Below, one piece after another: positions 25,218 to 34,937 of a stretch of DNA of 64,000 nt (the first letter of the stretch is position 1; each line of letters opens with the position of its first letter). The translations under genes were made by a program, and so were the position numbers. Source of the stretch: Crambe crambe (lineage: Eukaryota; Porifera; Demospongiae; Poecilosclerida; Crambeidae); NCBI GenBank assembly GCA_963924555.1, contig OZ004596.1, positions 6,272,139-6,336,138 on the forward strand. The letters run 5' to 3'. A model generated the notes under the pieces. It had not been told where the DNA came from. It worked only from the letters and a program-made list of their open reading frames with translations, and made no database searches.

Positions 25218-26806
25218 TTAATGAAGTGGTGTGATGCCTGCCACTTCAGAAGAGTCTGATGAATGTTTGTGCTTCTTTGCCCCATAAATAGCACTGTCTT
25301 CAAGTTTCCTTTTTCGACTATAACAAATGCAAAATTAATGCAGTCGTGAGTAGCATAAGAATACAGTACCTTGAAGAAGATACAAGAACTTGAGACAACT
25401 TTTCATCTGCAGTAGAGATCTGTGGATACAAAACCGATGATAACAGACAAATGAAGGTGACCCACACAAAAATCTTACTGATGATCTGTCTGGGAGTGTT
25501 GTTGCCAAAACTGCTTCTTCTATCTCTACAAGAGATGGACAACTAACCCATAATACTCCATATATATATATAATACAGTACTTTGAAGGTGGTTAGTGAC
25601 AGATTCAACAGTGGCAGGTGTCTCTGAGCCAAGAAGGATAGAGGAGAGGTACCTAATATGAACAATAACAAAAGAAAGATAACCTCTTTTAGATAGTTAA
25701 CAAGCGACTATTATGCACCCATTGATGTCGTTTTCTGTCTGCTTTGCACTGTACCATAGTGACGTCAGGGCTATCTGTAACACATTGAGTGACACTGGAT
25801 GAGGCTTGGATGATTATTTTTACCTGGGAAGGAGGGTAGAGAAGGCCTACATCTGAATGCAGGCTCAGGATAAGAAACTTGTCTGCTATCTTCCTGAATT
25901 TGTCGGGATTGTGGAGATCAGGAAAACGTGTCTGAGAGAGAGAAATAATATCATCCCTCAGTACATGGAGTGACCATACATGCGTACCTTCATATCTATA
26001 ATAAAACCACCAAGTGGTCGAAATGGAGAATGGATTGTCAAGTGGAATTTGAGCTTTTGTAGGAGAAAGAGCTGTAGATAAGATAATCTGTCACACTAGA
26101 TATCCAGAAGACTAGTCTCGCGGGCCACGCCCCTTCGCCCGCGAGACTACCAGAAGACATGGCCCAACAGTACACACACCTCATGACTGAGAATGAACTC
26201 TGAGATCTGCTCCAACTGCTGACTAGGGAAGAAAGGAGACTTAGAGATAGTCTGTACAAATTGGTCTAAGGTGACATTGTACTCGTCTATCTTGAAAGCC
26301 AAGAATGTACAGCAAAGGCTGTAAACAAACAAACAAACAAACAAGCAAAGGCTGTAAACAAACAAACAAACAAACAAACAAGTAATAATATTTGTGGTGC
26401 CTCATGTGCGTACAAGATATCCTGCGGGTGATACTCCATTACTGATGTGTTAAGGTAGAACCTCTTTAAATACATGACTGCTGTCGCCTGCAATGAAAAA
26501 GTATAATAGGAGGCCACACACCTTTACCATGATCATTTTCGATCTCCCATTAAAATGGTAGCCACTCACCAAAGCTGTCCGGGGCAAAGGAGCCCAGTGA
26601 GGTGGAGCAAACAGACTGCATATTTCTACTAATTTCTTCTGGTAGTAGTGAAGAAGCTGGAGTTCCTCTGTGGGATCCAGCAATAGCATTCTTTTATCCT
26701 TCTCTTGCTTCTCACAAAAAGATCCATTGACACTCCGTCTTTTTTCCTGCAGCTCCCCTTCACTTTTGAACATCCAATGCTGTCTTTGAGTGCTGCTGTG
26801 GAACAT
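25218..26806 (-). CDS. CCNH: Cyclin H, regulatory subunit of CDK-activating kinase / TFIIH
   Basis: Cyclin H partners CDK7 and MAT1 in the CDK-activating kinase and TFIIH. The start at 26804-26806 gives MFHSSTQRQHWMF, matching the conserved N-terminal helix (human MYHNSSQKRHW). The first cyclin box contains TAVMYLKRFYLNTSVMEYHP and FLAFKIDEYNV; the next exons give LEQISEFILSHE, then LQLFLLQKLKFHLTIHSPFRP with the conserved HxPFRP pattern. The last exon encodes a basic SKKRKLED tail ending at 25218-25220. The gene converges on CWC22 (113 bp between stops) and is divergent from four-TM gene A (135 bp between starts). Two oddities lie in its introns: a duplicated acceptor at 26317-26381 and a palindromic insertion at 26113-26149. 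Confidence 0.95.
26104..26158. mobile_element. 37-bp palindromic insertion with 9-bp target duplication
   Basis: A 37-bp segment (26113-26149) consists of a 13-bp arm TAGTCTCGCGGGC, an 11-bp loop and the perfect inverted arm GCCCGCGAGACTA. It is flanked on both sides by the 9-bp direct repeat CCAGAAGAC (26104-26112 and 26150-26158). This is the footprint of a tiny non-autonomous foldback/MITE insertion or a deletion remnant of one. It sits in a cyclin H intron close to the 5' splice site. Confidence 0.7.
26317..26381 (-). repeat. 33-bp tandem duplication of a 3' splice site in CCNH
   Basis: On the minus strand a (TTTG)n polypyrimidine run followed by TTTACAG and CCTTTG occurs twice with a 33-nt offset. 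Both copies look like complete acceptors. Because 33 nt is 11 codons and carries no stop in the used frame, either acceptor keeps the cyclin H reading frame. Confidence 0.85.
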
Positions 26807-26941
26807 TTCTAGCTGACTATGACATTCACAGCCATGAGCTTATTAATAAGTGGGCGCGGCTTTAGGCTGCGCGCGCATGTTCATCATGAATGGCTGCATT
26901 TTTTGGCTGGAGGTGGTAGTTGTGATGTGTCAATCTGGATC

Positions 26942-28211
26942 ATGTTTCGAGGAGTCACTAGAAAAGTGAGTGCATTAGCTACTCGTGGAGGGATGGAGAC
27001 TGTTGATTAGAATTTTGATATGTTCCGTTTCAGTTGACGATCCCGATTTTGCTGTTTTCCATCTCTGGATGGATGGCATACGCTGCTGGCTTTGTGCTAA
27101 GGAACTTGAGGTATATTTCTATCATGTAGCTAGACTATCATTAATACATGAACAATTGCAGCAAAAGATAAATGAATACTCGTGCAGGTACAGAGATGAC
27201 ACAGATTCGACGGCAGCTGCACCCGATTACATTTTCTTTTGGATCTTCCTGTGCAGTGCTCCAGTGGTGCTAGCACTCAGTTTCCTACAGTCTCTCTGGC
27301 AACACAGAGTTCCAGCACTTCTGGTAGGTCCAGTGCATTTAATTGCCAGCCACATCAGAGTACAAACTCAAACATGTAGCCACACACACTATGTCACTGA
27401 TACAGAATGATTTGTGATCATACATGATCTTCATTCTTCCAGACATCAATTTTCGTGCCATCCTTCTTAATCAGTGCTGGTGCAGTGTTGTTCTTTGATG
27501 CTACAATAATCTACAGCTTCTATCGAAGTGGTTCAGGAGATATTAATATACGTTGTACTGATGTTCGCAGCCTTGGAAGTGACATTCATCTGGAACTAAG
27601 GCACATTCCTGTGGAATTTGCAGGAGCAATCACATCAGTAGTCTTCTATGTAAGTGTGAAATGATGCTCTTGTTGAAGCAATCAACAGAAGTATTATTGC
27701 AGCCTTTTTAGCACCTTCCCCTGAGATCAGTGTTATATTGCAGTCTTTTCAACACCCCATGTGGTCCATGGCACTCAAGATATATTAAATTATAAAAGTG
27801 CACAAAGCATGCTATCATCTTTCACTTAGAATCAAGGAGTGCTTTACTGAAATAGCTACTATAATGGTCACATGATCATGTTTTACTGTGAGGTTCCAAG
27901 TTGGTGCTTCTCTTGTGTGCATGGTTGACTCCAAGGAACAATGCATCATGGTGAGATGGTGCCAAGCAGATACATGACTCTATTGGGTGACAGACTGACT
28001 GCCAAAATAGGCTAAGAAATGGCCCACCCCCTTGTATGTGGCTTTCTGTAGAGAGGGGAGCACTATCACAATGGCAGTTGTTTTTGTTTTTTTGTTGTTT
28101 TTTTTTGTTGTTGTTGTTTTGTTTTAATCTCCTCTTTCTCTTATATTGCAGTGGGTCTACATGATGATGGTGCCTTTTTTTGCTACTAAATCAGTCTATG
28201 AAGAATATTGA
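26942..28211 (+). CDS. Four-TM membrane protein A (tandem family)
   Basis: I do not recognise the family. The start MFRGVTRK is a short exon ending in a donor. Exon 2 encodes TM1 (LTIPILLFSISGWMAYAAGF), exon 3 a soluble loop with acidic residues (YRDDTDSTAA) and TM2 (FFWIFLCSAPVVLALSF), exon 4 TM3 (FLISAGAVLFFDATIIYSFY), a hydrophilic loop and the start of TM4. Exon 5 finishes it (WVYMMMVPFFATKSVYEEY). Intron positions equal those of genes B and C downstream, and the motif S-x2-G/C-W-x4-GF in TM1 is shared. A large intron (27652-28151) lies before the last exon. Cell-surface or endomembrane placement is inferred. Confidence 0.8.
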
Positions 28212-28291
28212 GAACAATGCTGTCTAATAAAATAATTATTCTTTATCAGTGCAGTAAACTATTCAATAAAGGTTCACAACACAAGATAAGA

Positions 28292-28310
28292 GCGCATGCG
28301 CATGACGTAA
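28292..28310 (+). promoter_or_regulatory. NRF1-like palindrome followed by a CRE, upstream of four-TM gene B
   Basis: GCGCATGCGCA (28292-28302) is followed directly by TGACGTAA (28303-28310), a CREB/ATF-type element. The pair lies 20-40 bp before the start codon of gene B. The first base before the palindrome is A, so the NRF1 consensus is missed at its outermost position. Confidence 0.6.
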
Positions 28311-28330
28311 TGTGTACTTTGACCTAAAAG

Positions 28331-29377
28331 ATGTTAGATGGAACGTCGAACAAGGTAAGATGACAGCTTTTGAGAGTATTCATAGACACTACTGCCTATT
28401 AGATTGCCTTCGTGGTGGTGCTCCTGTCGGCCATATGCTGGGTGGCATATATCACTGGATTCAACCTCAGATACGAACAGTAAGCGATAATATAACTCAG
28501 AGCCTCCAACCATACTGATTTATTACTGAGAATACTGAAGAATTATCAAAAATACTGAAATTTACTATACACATTTTATATTGGTATCACTTAAGAATTG
28601 CTGAAAATACTGAAATTCATGGTAAAAATACTGAAAATGAGAATTTATACTGAAATCAAAGTTCACAGGTTGGGGCTAACAAAGTATTTTGTTAAAAGAG
28701 AGACCCACAGAATAGAATATCTACCGTTTTTATTTTAGTCGGATCAGACTATTCATATCGTTTGTCTCTGTTTGATCAGGTTGAAAGCAAGTGATGAAAG
28801 AGTTGTGAGTGTCGTGTACTTTTTCCACTGGTTACTGGCTGTCTCGGCAGGACCTTTCTACTGTCTAACCTTCTTCCATTTGCTTTGTGGTGTAACTGCC
28901 ACTGCCATCTTGGTATGTCGTGCCAACACATGTGGGTTTTAATGTGAGAATAAGTTGTCTTCCATACACCCAGGTCTTATCGGGGATGCCACTCTTCCTA
29001 GTGGCTATAGGTGGAGTCTTGAACAGTGATGGCTCATATCTCTACAGCTTCTACCATTTGGGGCAGCATTCAGAGTACGAGGACTACTTGTGGGTGGAGT
29101 TCGGAGGTGCTGTAGGAGCCCTGTTCTTTTATGTAAGTCTTCAATTATTAACCCTCATGAGATTGCCTCCCCATGGCCACTCTCCCATTCCTCGTGAGAT
29201 TGCCTCCCCATGGCCACTCTCCCATTATACTAGACTTTCTATTTCAGCTATACAAAGAGACCAGCTTATAATTTATTTGTCTAATGTGTGCAGTGGATAT
29301 CACTGATGGTGTGGACATTTCACTCATATTCAAGACATAAAGGAAGAACAGGAGAGGGCTACCAGAGAATTAACTAA
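28331..29377 (+). CDS. Four-TM membrane protein B (tandem family)
   Basis: Second copy of the unrecognised four-TM family. Exon 1 encodes MLDGTSNK (28331-28354). Exon 2 gives TM1 (IAFVVVLLSAICWVAYITGF), then NLRYE; exon 3 resumes LKASDERVVSVVYFFHWLL and TM2. Exon 4 has TM3 (LFLVAIGGVLNSDGSYLYSF), like FFDATIIYSFY in gene A, and FGGAVGALFFY. Exon 5 encodes WISLMVWTFHSYSRHKG and a short basic tail ending RIN. Intron number and phase match gene A, so I infer tandem duplication. It starts 120 bp after gene A ends. The start is chosen because it gives an N-terminal exon ending in Lys, as in A and C. Confidence 0.78.
29148..29228 (+). repeat. Direct duplication of about 36 bp in a gene B intron
   Basis: The sequence GAGATTGCCTCCCCATGGCC with its following CACTCTCCCATT occurs twice in a row, with small edge differences. 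Confidence 0.8.
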
Positions 29378-29451
29378 CATTCAATCATCAGCCATTATTC
29401 AGTACCATTATTTTTTAGAATTGCCCAATAGTTCAAAGTTCAACATCTTAT

Positions 29452-29463
29452 CGCGCATGCGCA
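29452..29463. promoter_or_regulatory. NRF1-type palindrome upstream of four-TM gene C
   Basis: CGCGCATGCGCA fits YGCGCAYGCGCR exactly and lies 125 bp before the gene C start codon, in the 210-bp gap after gene B. Confidence 0.65.
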
Positions 29464-29587
29464 TAAACATAAGGGAGCGGTTTAAAATCGGACCTCTTCC
29501 ACGCAGATCCACCCACTCTCCCAGTGCAAAAAATAGTTCCGTTAGAGCTGTACTCTTTCACTGATTTTCGTGGAGCTTAATTCCAGT

Positions 29588-30548
29588 ATGCTATTCTGCC
29601 GCGGCATTGGACGAAAGGTAAGTTGATTTGCAAGAGCTAGTTTGCAGACTTCCATGTGGGAAATTTTTTCAAAAAGATGGGTGGGGCTGCTTTCCATAAT
29701 TAGGTTTCCCTTGCAGGTGTCTATTCCTTTCCTGGTTTTATCCATCTTGGGATGGATTCTGCTAGTCATAGGATTTGGATTGATCAACAACACGGATAAC
29801 TAGTGAGTTTGGTTATTCCCCATAGAATGTCATCTAAATTTTGTGTGTGTGGTCTGCAGTTTCAATCGGTATCGCACAGTTGGAGTCAATGTGACACGGA
29901 ATGGAGCCACATTTCTACAAAGAGATCCAGCCATTCCACCTCAGCGTGCCGCTCTCTTGTGGTTCCCCCACTGGTGTGTTCTCATTGTCGGACCATTCCT
30001 CTACATCTGCACCATCATCCATCTCATCATCGGTCGCTTCTTCACCGGAGTATTTGTATCCTTCCTTCCCAACAGCCTGGATTGATATTGGGCTGGGCCA
30101 TCCCTACTCTAGCTTGCTACTTTTTTTCTTTTGTTGCATGGAACCTTGACCAATGTACTATCCTTAGACCAAGTTTCTGACTGCTCTCTACCTTATCACT
30201 GGTGGTGCAGTGGTGTATGACTGGGCAGTCAAGCTCTTCAGTGATAGCAATGATCGTAATGGCCTGATGTACATTTTTGGACTCTCTGAGGATCGCGTGT
30301 GGTTAACTCAGTCCTTCTGGGGACTCTGGCCTCTCTTGGAGTTTGTGGGTACACTCAGTACCATTTTCTTCATGGTAAGTCCTAGATCTAACTTGCAGAA
30401 GATGATATTATGTGCAATTTTTCAGACTCTGTTCATGATGATGTGGCCATTCTTCAGTGAACAGTACTATGAAGAGTATGAGGAGGTGGAGGAAGAAGAG
30501 GAAGTAGAGGATAATCAAAAGGAAGAGCCAGAAGAACAGACCGTCTGA
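29588..30548 (+). CDS. Four-TM membrane protein C (tandem family) with acidic tail
   Basis: Third copy of the family. Exon 1 is MLFCRGIGRK; exon 2 gives TM1 (VSIPFLVLSILGWILLVIGF), then a loop with predicted N-glycosylation sequons (NNTDN, NVTRNG). TM2 is WCVLIVGPFLYICTIIHLII, TM3 FLTALYLITGGAVVYDWAVK, and TM4 LLEFVGTLSTIFFM continuing as LFMMMWPFFSEQYYEEYEE. Unlike A and B, it ends in a strongly acidic tail (EEVEEEEEVEDNQ ... EEPEEQTV). The conserved GW-x5-GF pattern in TM1 and the intron after the first Lys unite it with A and B. The acceptor before TM3 is less certain. Function unknown. Confidence 0.78.
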
Positions 30549-30788
30549 GAAAAACACACTAGCAGCTATCAGATTTTACACTCCTGACTAACTACACACA
30601 CTAACAATTATAAGACTGTACATAATTAATTTCCTAAGTGTACCCTTTTTTAGTCATTGGAACTTGTTTTTGTTATTATGTGCATTTATATATAACAATC
30701 TATTTTTATCACAACTGCAAAATAATAATTATTTATGGAGGTGAATATCGTTATCCCCGAGTGAATACGATTGGGATATGTTTAAAAG

Positions 30789-33150
30789 TTATGGTGGTCT
30801 AATGAACTCAGAGTGATATAGCCCCTCCACAGTGTTATCACACAACTGCTCCACCTCATCTGCCACACCCTCCAATAGACCTCCTAGCAACTCATCAGCC
30901 ATCCTGCAAAAGAATAAAGTTCCAAATAAACACCATTGGACCCACCCTTAAATGATCTCAGACCAAGTGTGCTCTCTAATTAAAAGTACTAATATCAATT
31001 TTTCGAATAGAGAGGAGCATATGCATAAGAGCAGTCATACCCTTCAGCCACTTTCCAAGGATCGAATTTTCCCTGGGTGGAGACTCCAGTGCAGTCAAGA
31101 TAGTGAGAATAGCGGTCTTTGTAACATTCGATATCAGAGCGGCTCTGTGAGGAAAGAAGAGGTAGTGAAGATGGTTTGACTGCAGGCGACTTGTCTTTTT
31201 TTCTCTTGTGAATGATAGCAGGTCTTGTAAGGACGGGATCCTCATATGTGATTGTAGCCCATCTCTGACGAATCAAGTCTTCTTCAGCTTCTAACTCTTC
31301 TAACCTCTTAAGCATATTGGAGGCTTTCTCTGCTTGTAGCAATTGTTTAACTCTAAATGTACGAGGAGAGTTGACAGATTTGGCAGTTTTGATACTAGCT
31401 GAGAGTTCATCCATTTTTTGCGTGACGTGTTCTGTCAGCTCCTGCAACTGGTTGGCTTGTAACATGATGGCAGAAGTTAAGCTGTCTGCAGGGGCTTCAG
31501 CCTTAGGAGTGGGTGAGATGGGGGCTTCAGCATTAGGAGTGGGTGAGATGGGACTTTTAGGCAATGCAGTGTTAGGGGATGATATTGGTGAGTGAACAAC
31601 ACTGCTTCCTTCTTCACCATCAACAACCACTCTAACTTTTCCCTTCTGGTGTGTTTTATTTATTTTAGCTTTTCTTGTAGCCATGTGAGCGTGCGGAGGT
31701 TGTTTCGTGCCTGATTTAGGTTTCCTACCAACAGGTACTTCCTCTGAAGGGTAAGGTGAGGAGGGAGGGATGAAGAGAGGCTGACTGAGATGAGGTGTGC
31801 CCTGGTTAGGAGTGCTGTAGAGCATCTACATAAATAAATGCCGGCTGTAATGATGTTAAGATGATTGATTGTAGAGACATGGGGAGAGGGTGTATAATAC
31901 GATACCTTAGGAGACAGTTGAGACGACATATTTAGGTGCTGTCGCATCATGGAAGTGAAAGTTTGATCTGAATAATGAGTCGAGTGTTCTCCAAGCCTAT
32001 GCAGGTGATTTTTTTGTTTCTTCTTAGTGCTGGGAATGGGTTTTTTCTTCTTAAACTTGGTACCTCGCTTCCTAGCAGCAGACCTCCACTGTATGGCCTC
32101 CTGATGTCGCTCTTCCAAGATGTCCTACAGGACAGTGCAATCACATGAAAAGACATCACAGCCTTGCTTAATTGTATGTACCATGAGCTCTAGTAGTCCA
32201 ACAGTTAGTGGCAGGCTGGCATTTTCACCCAGCTGACTGGAAAGAAGGGCAAGTTGGTGGATTATGAGGGTGAGTTCTGGGGGAACAGGGTCCGGTGACG
32301 TCTGATTTTGCCCACCATAACTCTGGAGAATGCCCAAGGCTACTCTCTGTGCTGTAGTAATTTTTCTCACAACAAGAGGCTGGGAGGGGAAACCAGAAAG
32401 TAATACTCATACAGTGTGATAGAACTCCCCTACCAGTGCATTCCGATGATCTTGTCTATCAAAGTGTCTCTGTAGACCTTTTACCTATTAGAGAGTACAA
32501 TAATTTGTAACTCAAACTGATACCTGATAGCTGACCTGTTGAGAAAGATCATAAATCATGCGAGAGTTTCTAGTGGCACGCTCCTGCCTTCTTCGATGTT
32601 CCCTTTCCCTGTCCACCTCTTCTTGATCCTGCCACCAACCTTGCTTCACTCCTTTCTTGAACTGTTCTATTTTCATCAAGTGCTGCTTTACTTCAGTTTT
32701 AATCTGAGCCACTCTCCTGGAAATCATATCTGATCTTTTCAAAACAGCCTTTTCAAACACTGAAGAGGGAACTACATTACAGGGAGATGTGGCTTTGTGA
32801 GGCATAGCATGATGAGGAGATGTGGTCTTGAGGGGTGTAGTATCACACTGCACAGAAAAGTCCCGAAAATCACCTTTGGATTTTCTGTCATCCAGTTCTG
32901 TTGTGGGTACTTCTGTTGTGGGTGCAGCTTTAAACTGCACATCTCTTCTAGCCAACTTCATGGCCATAGCAAGTCTCTTAGCTGATGCAGCTTTGAAATC
33001 ATGGATAGGTGTGCGACTCAGCCCTACAGTTACAGAAGGCACTTTCTCTACAATTACTGGAGACTGCCTAGTAGGATCAAAGTTAGTAACCATGTTCGAA
33101 TTATCAGGCTGCACTCCAAGGTTGAATCGTAGCTGTGTCTTCTGGTTCAT
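30789..33150 (-). CDS. KIAA0753: Moonraker / OFIP (KIAA0753), centriolar satellite protein
   Basis: Moonraker (OFIP) is a centriole/centriolar-satellite protein needed for centriole duplication and ciliogenesis, working with OFD1 and FOR20. Signatures match the human protein along its length: MNQKTQLRFNLGVQ at the N-terminus; MAMKLARRDVQFK (human VHLARRDVK); RRRQERATRNSRMIYDLSQQ (human [20 protein letters not shown]); MLKRLEELEAEEDLIRQRWA then TITYEDP (human RQRYNKIAYADP); and SDIECYKDRYSHYLDCTG ... GKFDPWKVAE (human GSFNPWLIAE). The last exon gives ADELLGGLLEGVADEVEQL and ends at 30789-30791. Coiled-coil and basic segments dominate. It is divergent from CCDC74, another centrosome/spindle gene. 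The reading frame is open upstream of 33150, so the N-terminus could be slightly longer. Confidence 0.85.
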
Positions 33151-33395
33151 GGCGAATCTGGTCTCTCCTCCTCTGCCCTGGCATACGTCACAAGGCAGTA
33201 CAGGAGAACTCCCCGGTGAAGGAGGGGTAGGATTAAAGGATAAAGCAGTCTGCTCCGCCAGAAGAGATCCTTTATAGTAGAGAAGAGCAGTGAATGATCT
33301 ATGGGGATCACTGATTTTAAAATCTCTTACCTCCTATCGAACTCATTCCCCTCAATTGAAATTTCTAAATCAAGCGCCCCTTAATATTATTCACC

Positions 33396-33409
33396 GTTTC
33401 TATAACAAC
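33396..33409. promoter_or_regulatory. RFX X-box between moonraker and CCDC74
   Basis: GTTTCTATAACAAC matches every position of the 14-nt X-box consensus RYYNYYATRRNRAC recognised by RFX/DAF-19 factors, the regulators of ciliary genes. It lies 11 bp before the CCDC74 ATG and about 245 bp from the moonraker start, in the only shared promoter region. Confidence 0.7.
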
Positions 33410-33419
33410 AAGATTAGAC

Positions 33420-34801
33420 ATGGCTAGCCAGTTTATATCTCCGTCGGGTTCCCACCACCTTCCTTCGTGGAACAGACCTAGTCTGTGTAGGAGATCGAGG
33501 AAGGACGTAAGGAAGCTTGCTCGAGACCAGTTGCCACATCCAGTCCCTGTGCCCTGCACCTCCAGCTCCAGGACTGGAGTTGTTCCACCAGAAGGAGGAG
33601 GAGGAGTGGAGTTCACACAAACATCTTCCAAGGGAGTAGTGAGGATAGAACAACTGGAGAAAAACATCTTGTTTTTGAAACAGCAGCATCATGAAACATT
33701 AGACCAACTCCATAAAGAAATTGAGAGATTAAGAAAAGAAAATAGAGGTCAGTGTTAGTTAAATTCTTATGGATACAGACACAGTGATTTTTTTTTGTGG
33801 CTGGGCAGTGGTGACATATTCCTATTTTCATAGAGCTCAATTTCAAGTTAGTGATGTGTCATTGTGGAGGAAAGCCTAGAGGAGGAGGTGAGCCAATAAA
33901 GGATTGTGCTCTGACAAAATTAAGTACTATTTTCATAGCTGGACGGCATGTACTACTGAAAGATACAAGAGATGATGCAATGTCAAATACATCTAATGAG
34001 CTGAATGCCATTTTTCTGGAAGAGGAAATCCGAGAATTGAGGAATTCCCTGAGCACTGAAAGAAGTAAAAACAACCGTCTTATGAGACTCATTGAGAAGA
34101 AAGTGCTAGAAAGACAGAAGAGTTCCAGGTACTGAACCAATAGTTATGCCTCTTTGCAAGTCATCATATATCTTCTCATAGCCTTGATCTATCAGAAAGT
34201 GAGAGCAACTATGATGGAGTCCAACAATCTGTAAGGGGTAGAACACAAGCTCACCTGCCAATGAGGGCAAGACCCCCCACTCTGGAAGAATGTGGAATCA
34301 TCATCAGACAATTGCAGACAAAAAATAACCAACAGGCCCACGAACTGCTTCAGATTAAGGCTGATCTCAGGGATGTCCTCTACTCACATAAATGGACACC
34401 AGATGCTTTCCTGATGGCTAGAGCATACATTAGTGGTGACATTGATAGCCAAGGGTAAGTTCGAATCCATAACGATTGTGTCTTCAATCACATTTCCTAT
34501 CATATCATAGAATATTACCACAAGTGGAACCACAAACAAGTAGTCGGACGTAAGTGTTATGATAGGAGTGTGAATGTTATGATAGGAGAGGCCTATAAAT
34601 CCACTAGCAGTAACTAACCCATAGACTAGAATTATGAAACTTCAGAACTTCTTTCATCTCTCCAGGCTGGAGAGGGCTTACCAACGAGTGAAAGAAGAGG
34701 TGACACTGCCTGCCTTGAAACCTAAGGTTTCCAATATGGCTGCAGAAAGATATCGCAGGGCACAGGCTGTGAGGGGACGTGGTGCCAAGTCTTTAATATA
34801 A
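33420..34801 (+). CDS. CCDC74: CCDC74-like coiled-coil protein
   Basis: CCDC74 proteins are coiled-coil centrosome/spindle and cilium-associated factors. The first exon encodes a basic, Ser/Pro-rich N-terminus (MASQFISPSGSHHLPSW) and then IEQLEKNILFLKQQHHETLD followed by QLHKEIERLRKEN, aligning to human [30 protein letters not shown]. A middle exon has a second coiled coil (FLEEEIRELRNSLSTERSKN). A later exon encodes RPPTLEECGIIIRQLQTKNN followed by QQAHELLQIKADL, matching human [27 protein letters not shown]. The tail has LERAYQRVKEE, LPALKPK and AERYRRAQAVRGRG, similar to human ILPALKQTPK and AERQKRLQAMQKRR. The gene is convergent with ARMC5 (136 bp between stops). Confidence 0.82.
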
Positions 34802-34937
34802 ATTATCTTATTCAATCATAAATACTTGTTATAACTACATCTTCACACATAAAAACATGGACAAGCTAGTGATTTTGAATACCATTATGATTATGACTTT
34901 CAACTTGGAAGTGTATAATGTATTACTGTACGTTTAC

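Noticed and set aside
26819..27010. 63-codon reading frame before four-TM gene A
   Set aside because: It runs through the divergent promoter and through the donor site after MFRGVTRK; the shorter start matches the paralogues.
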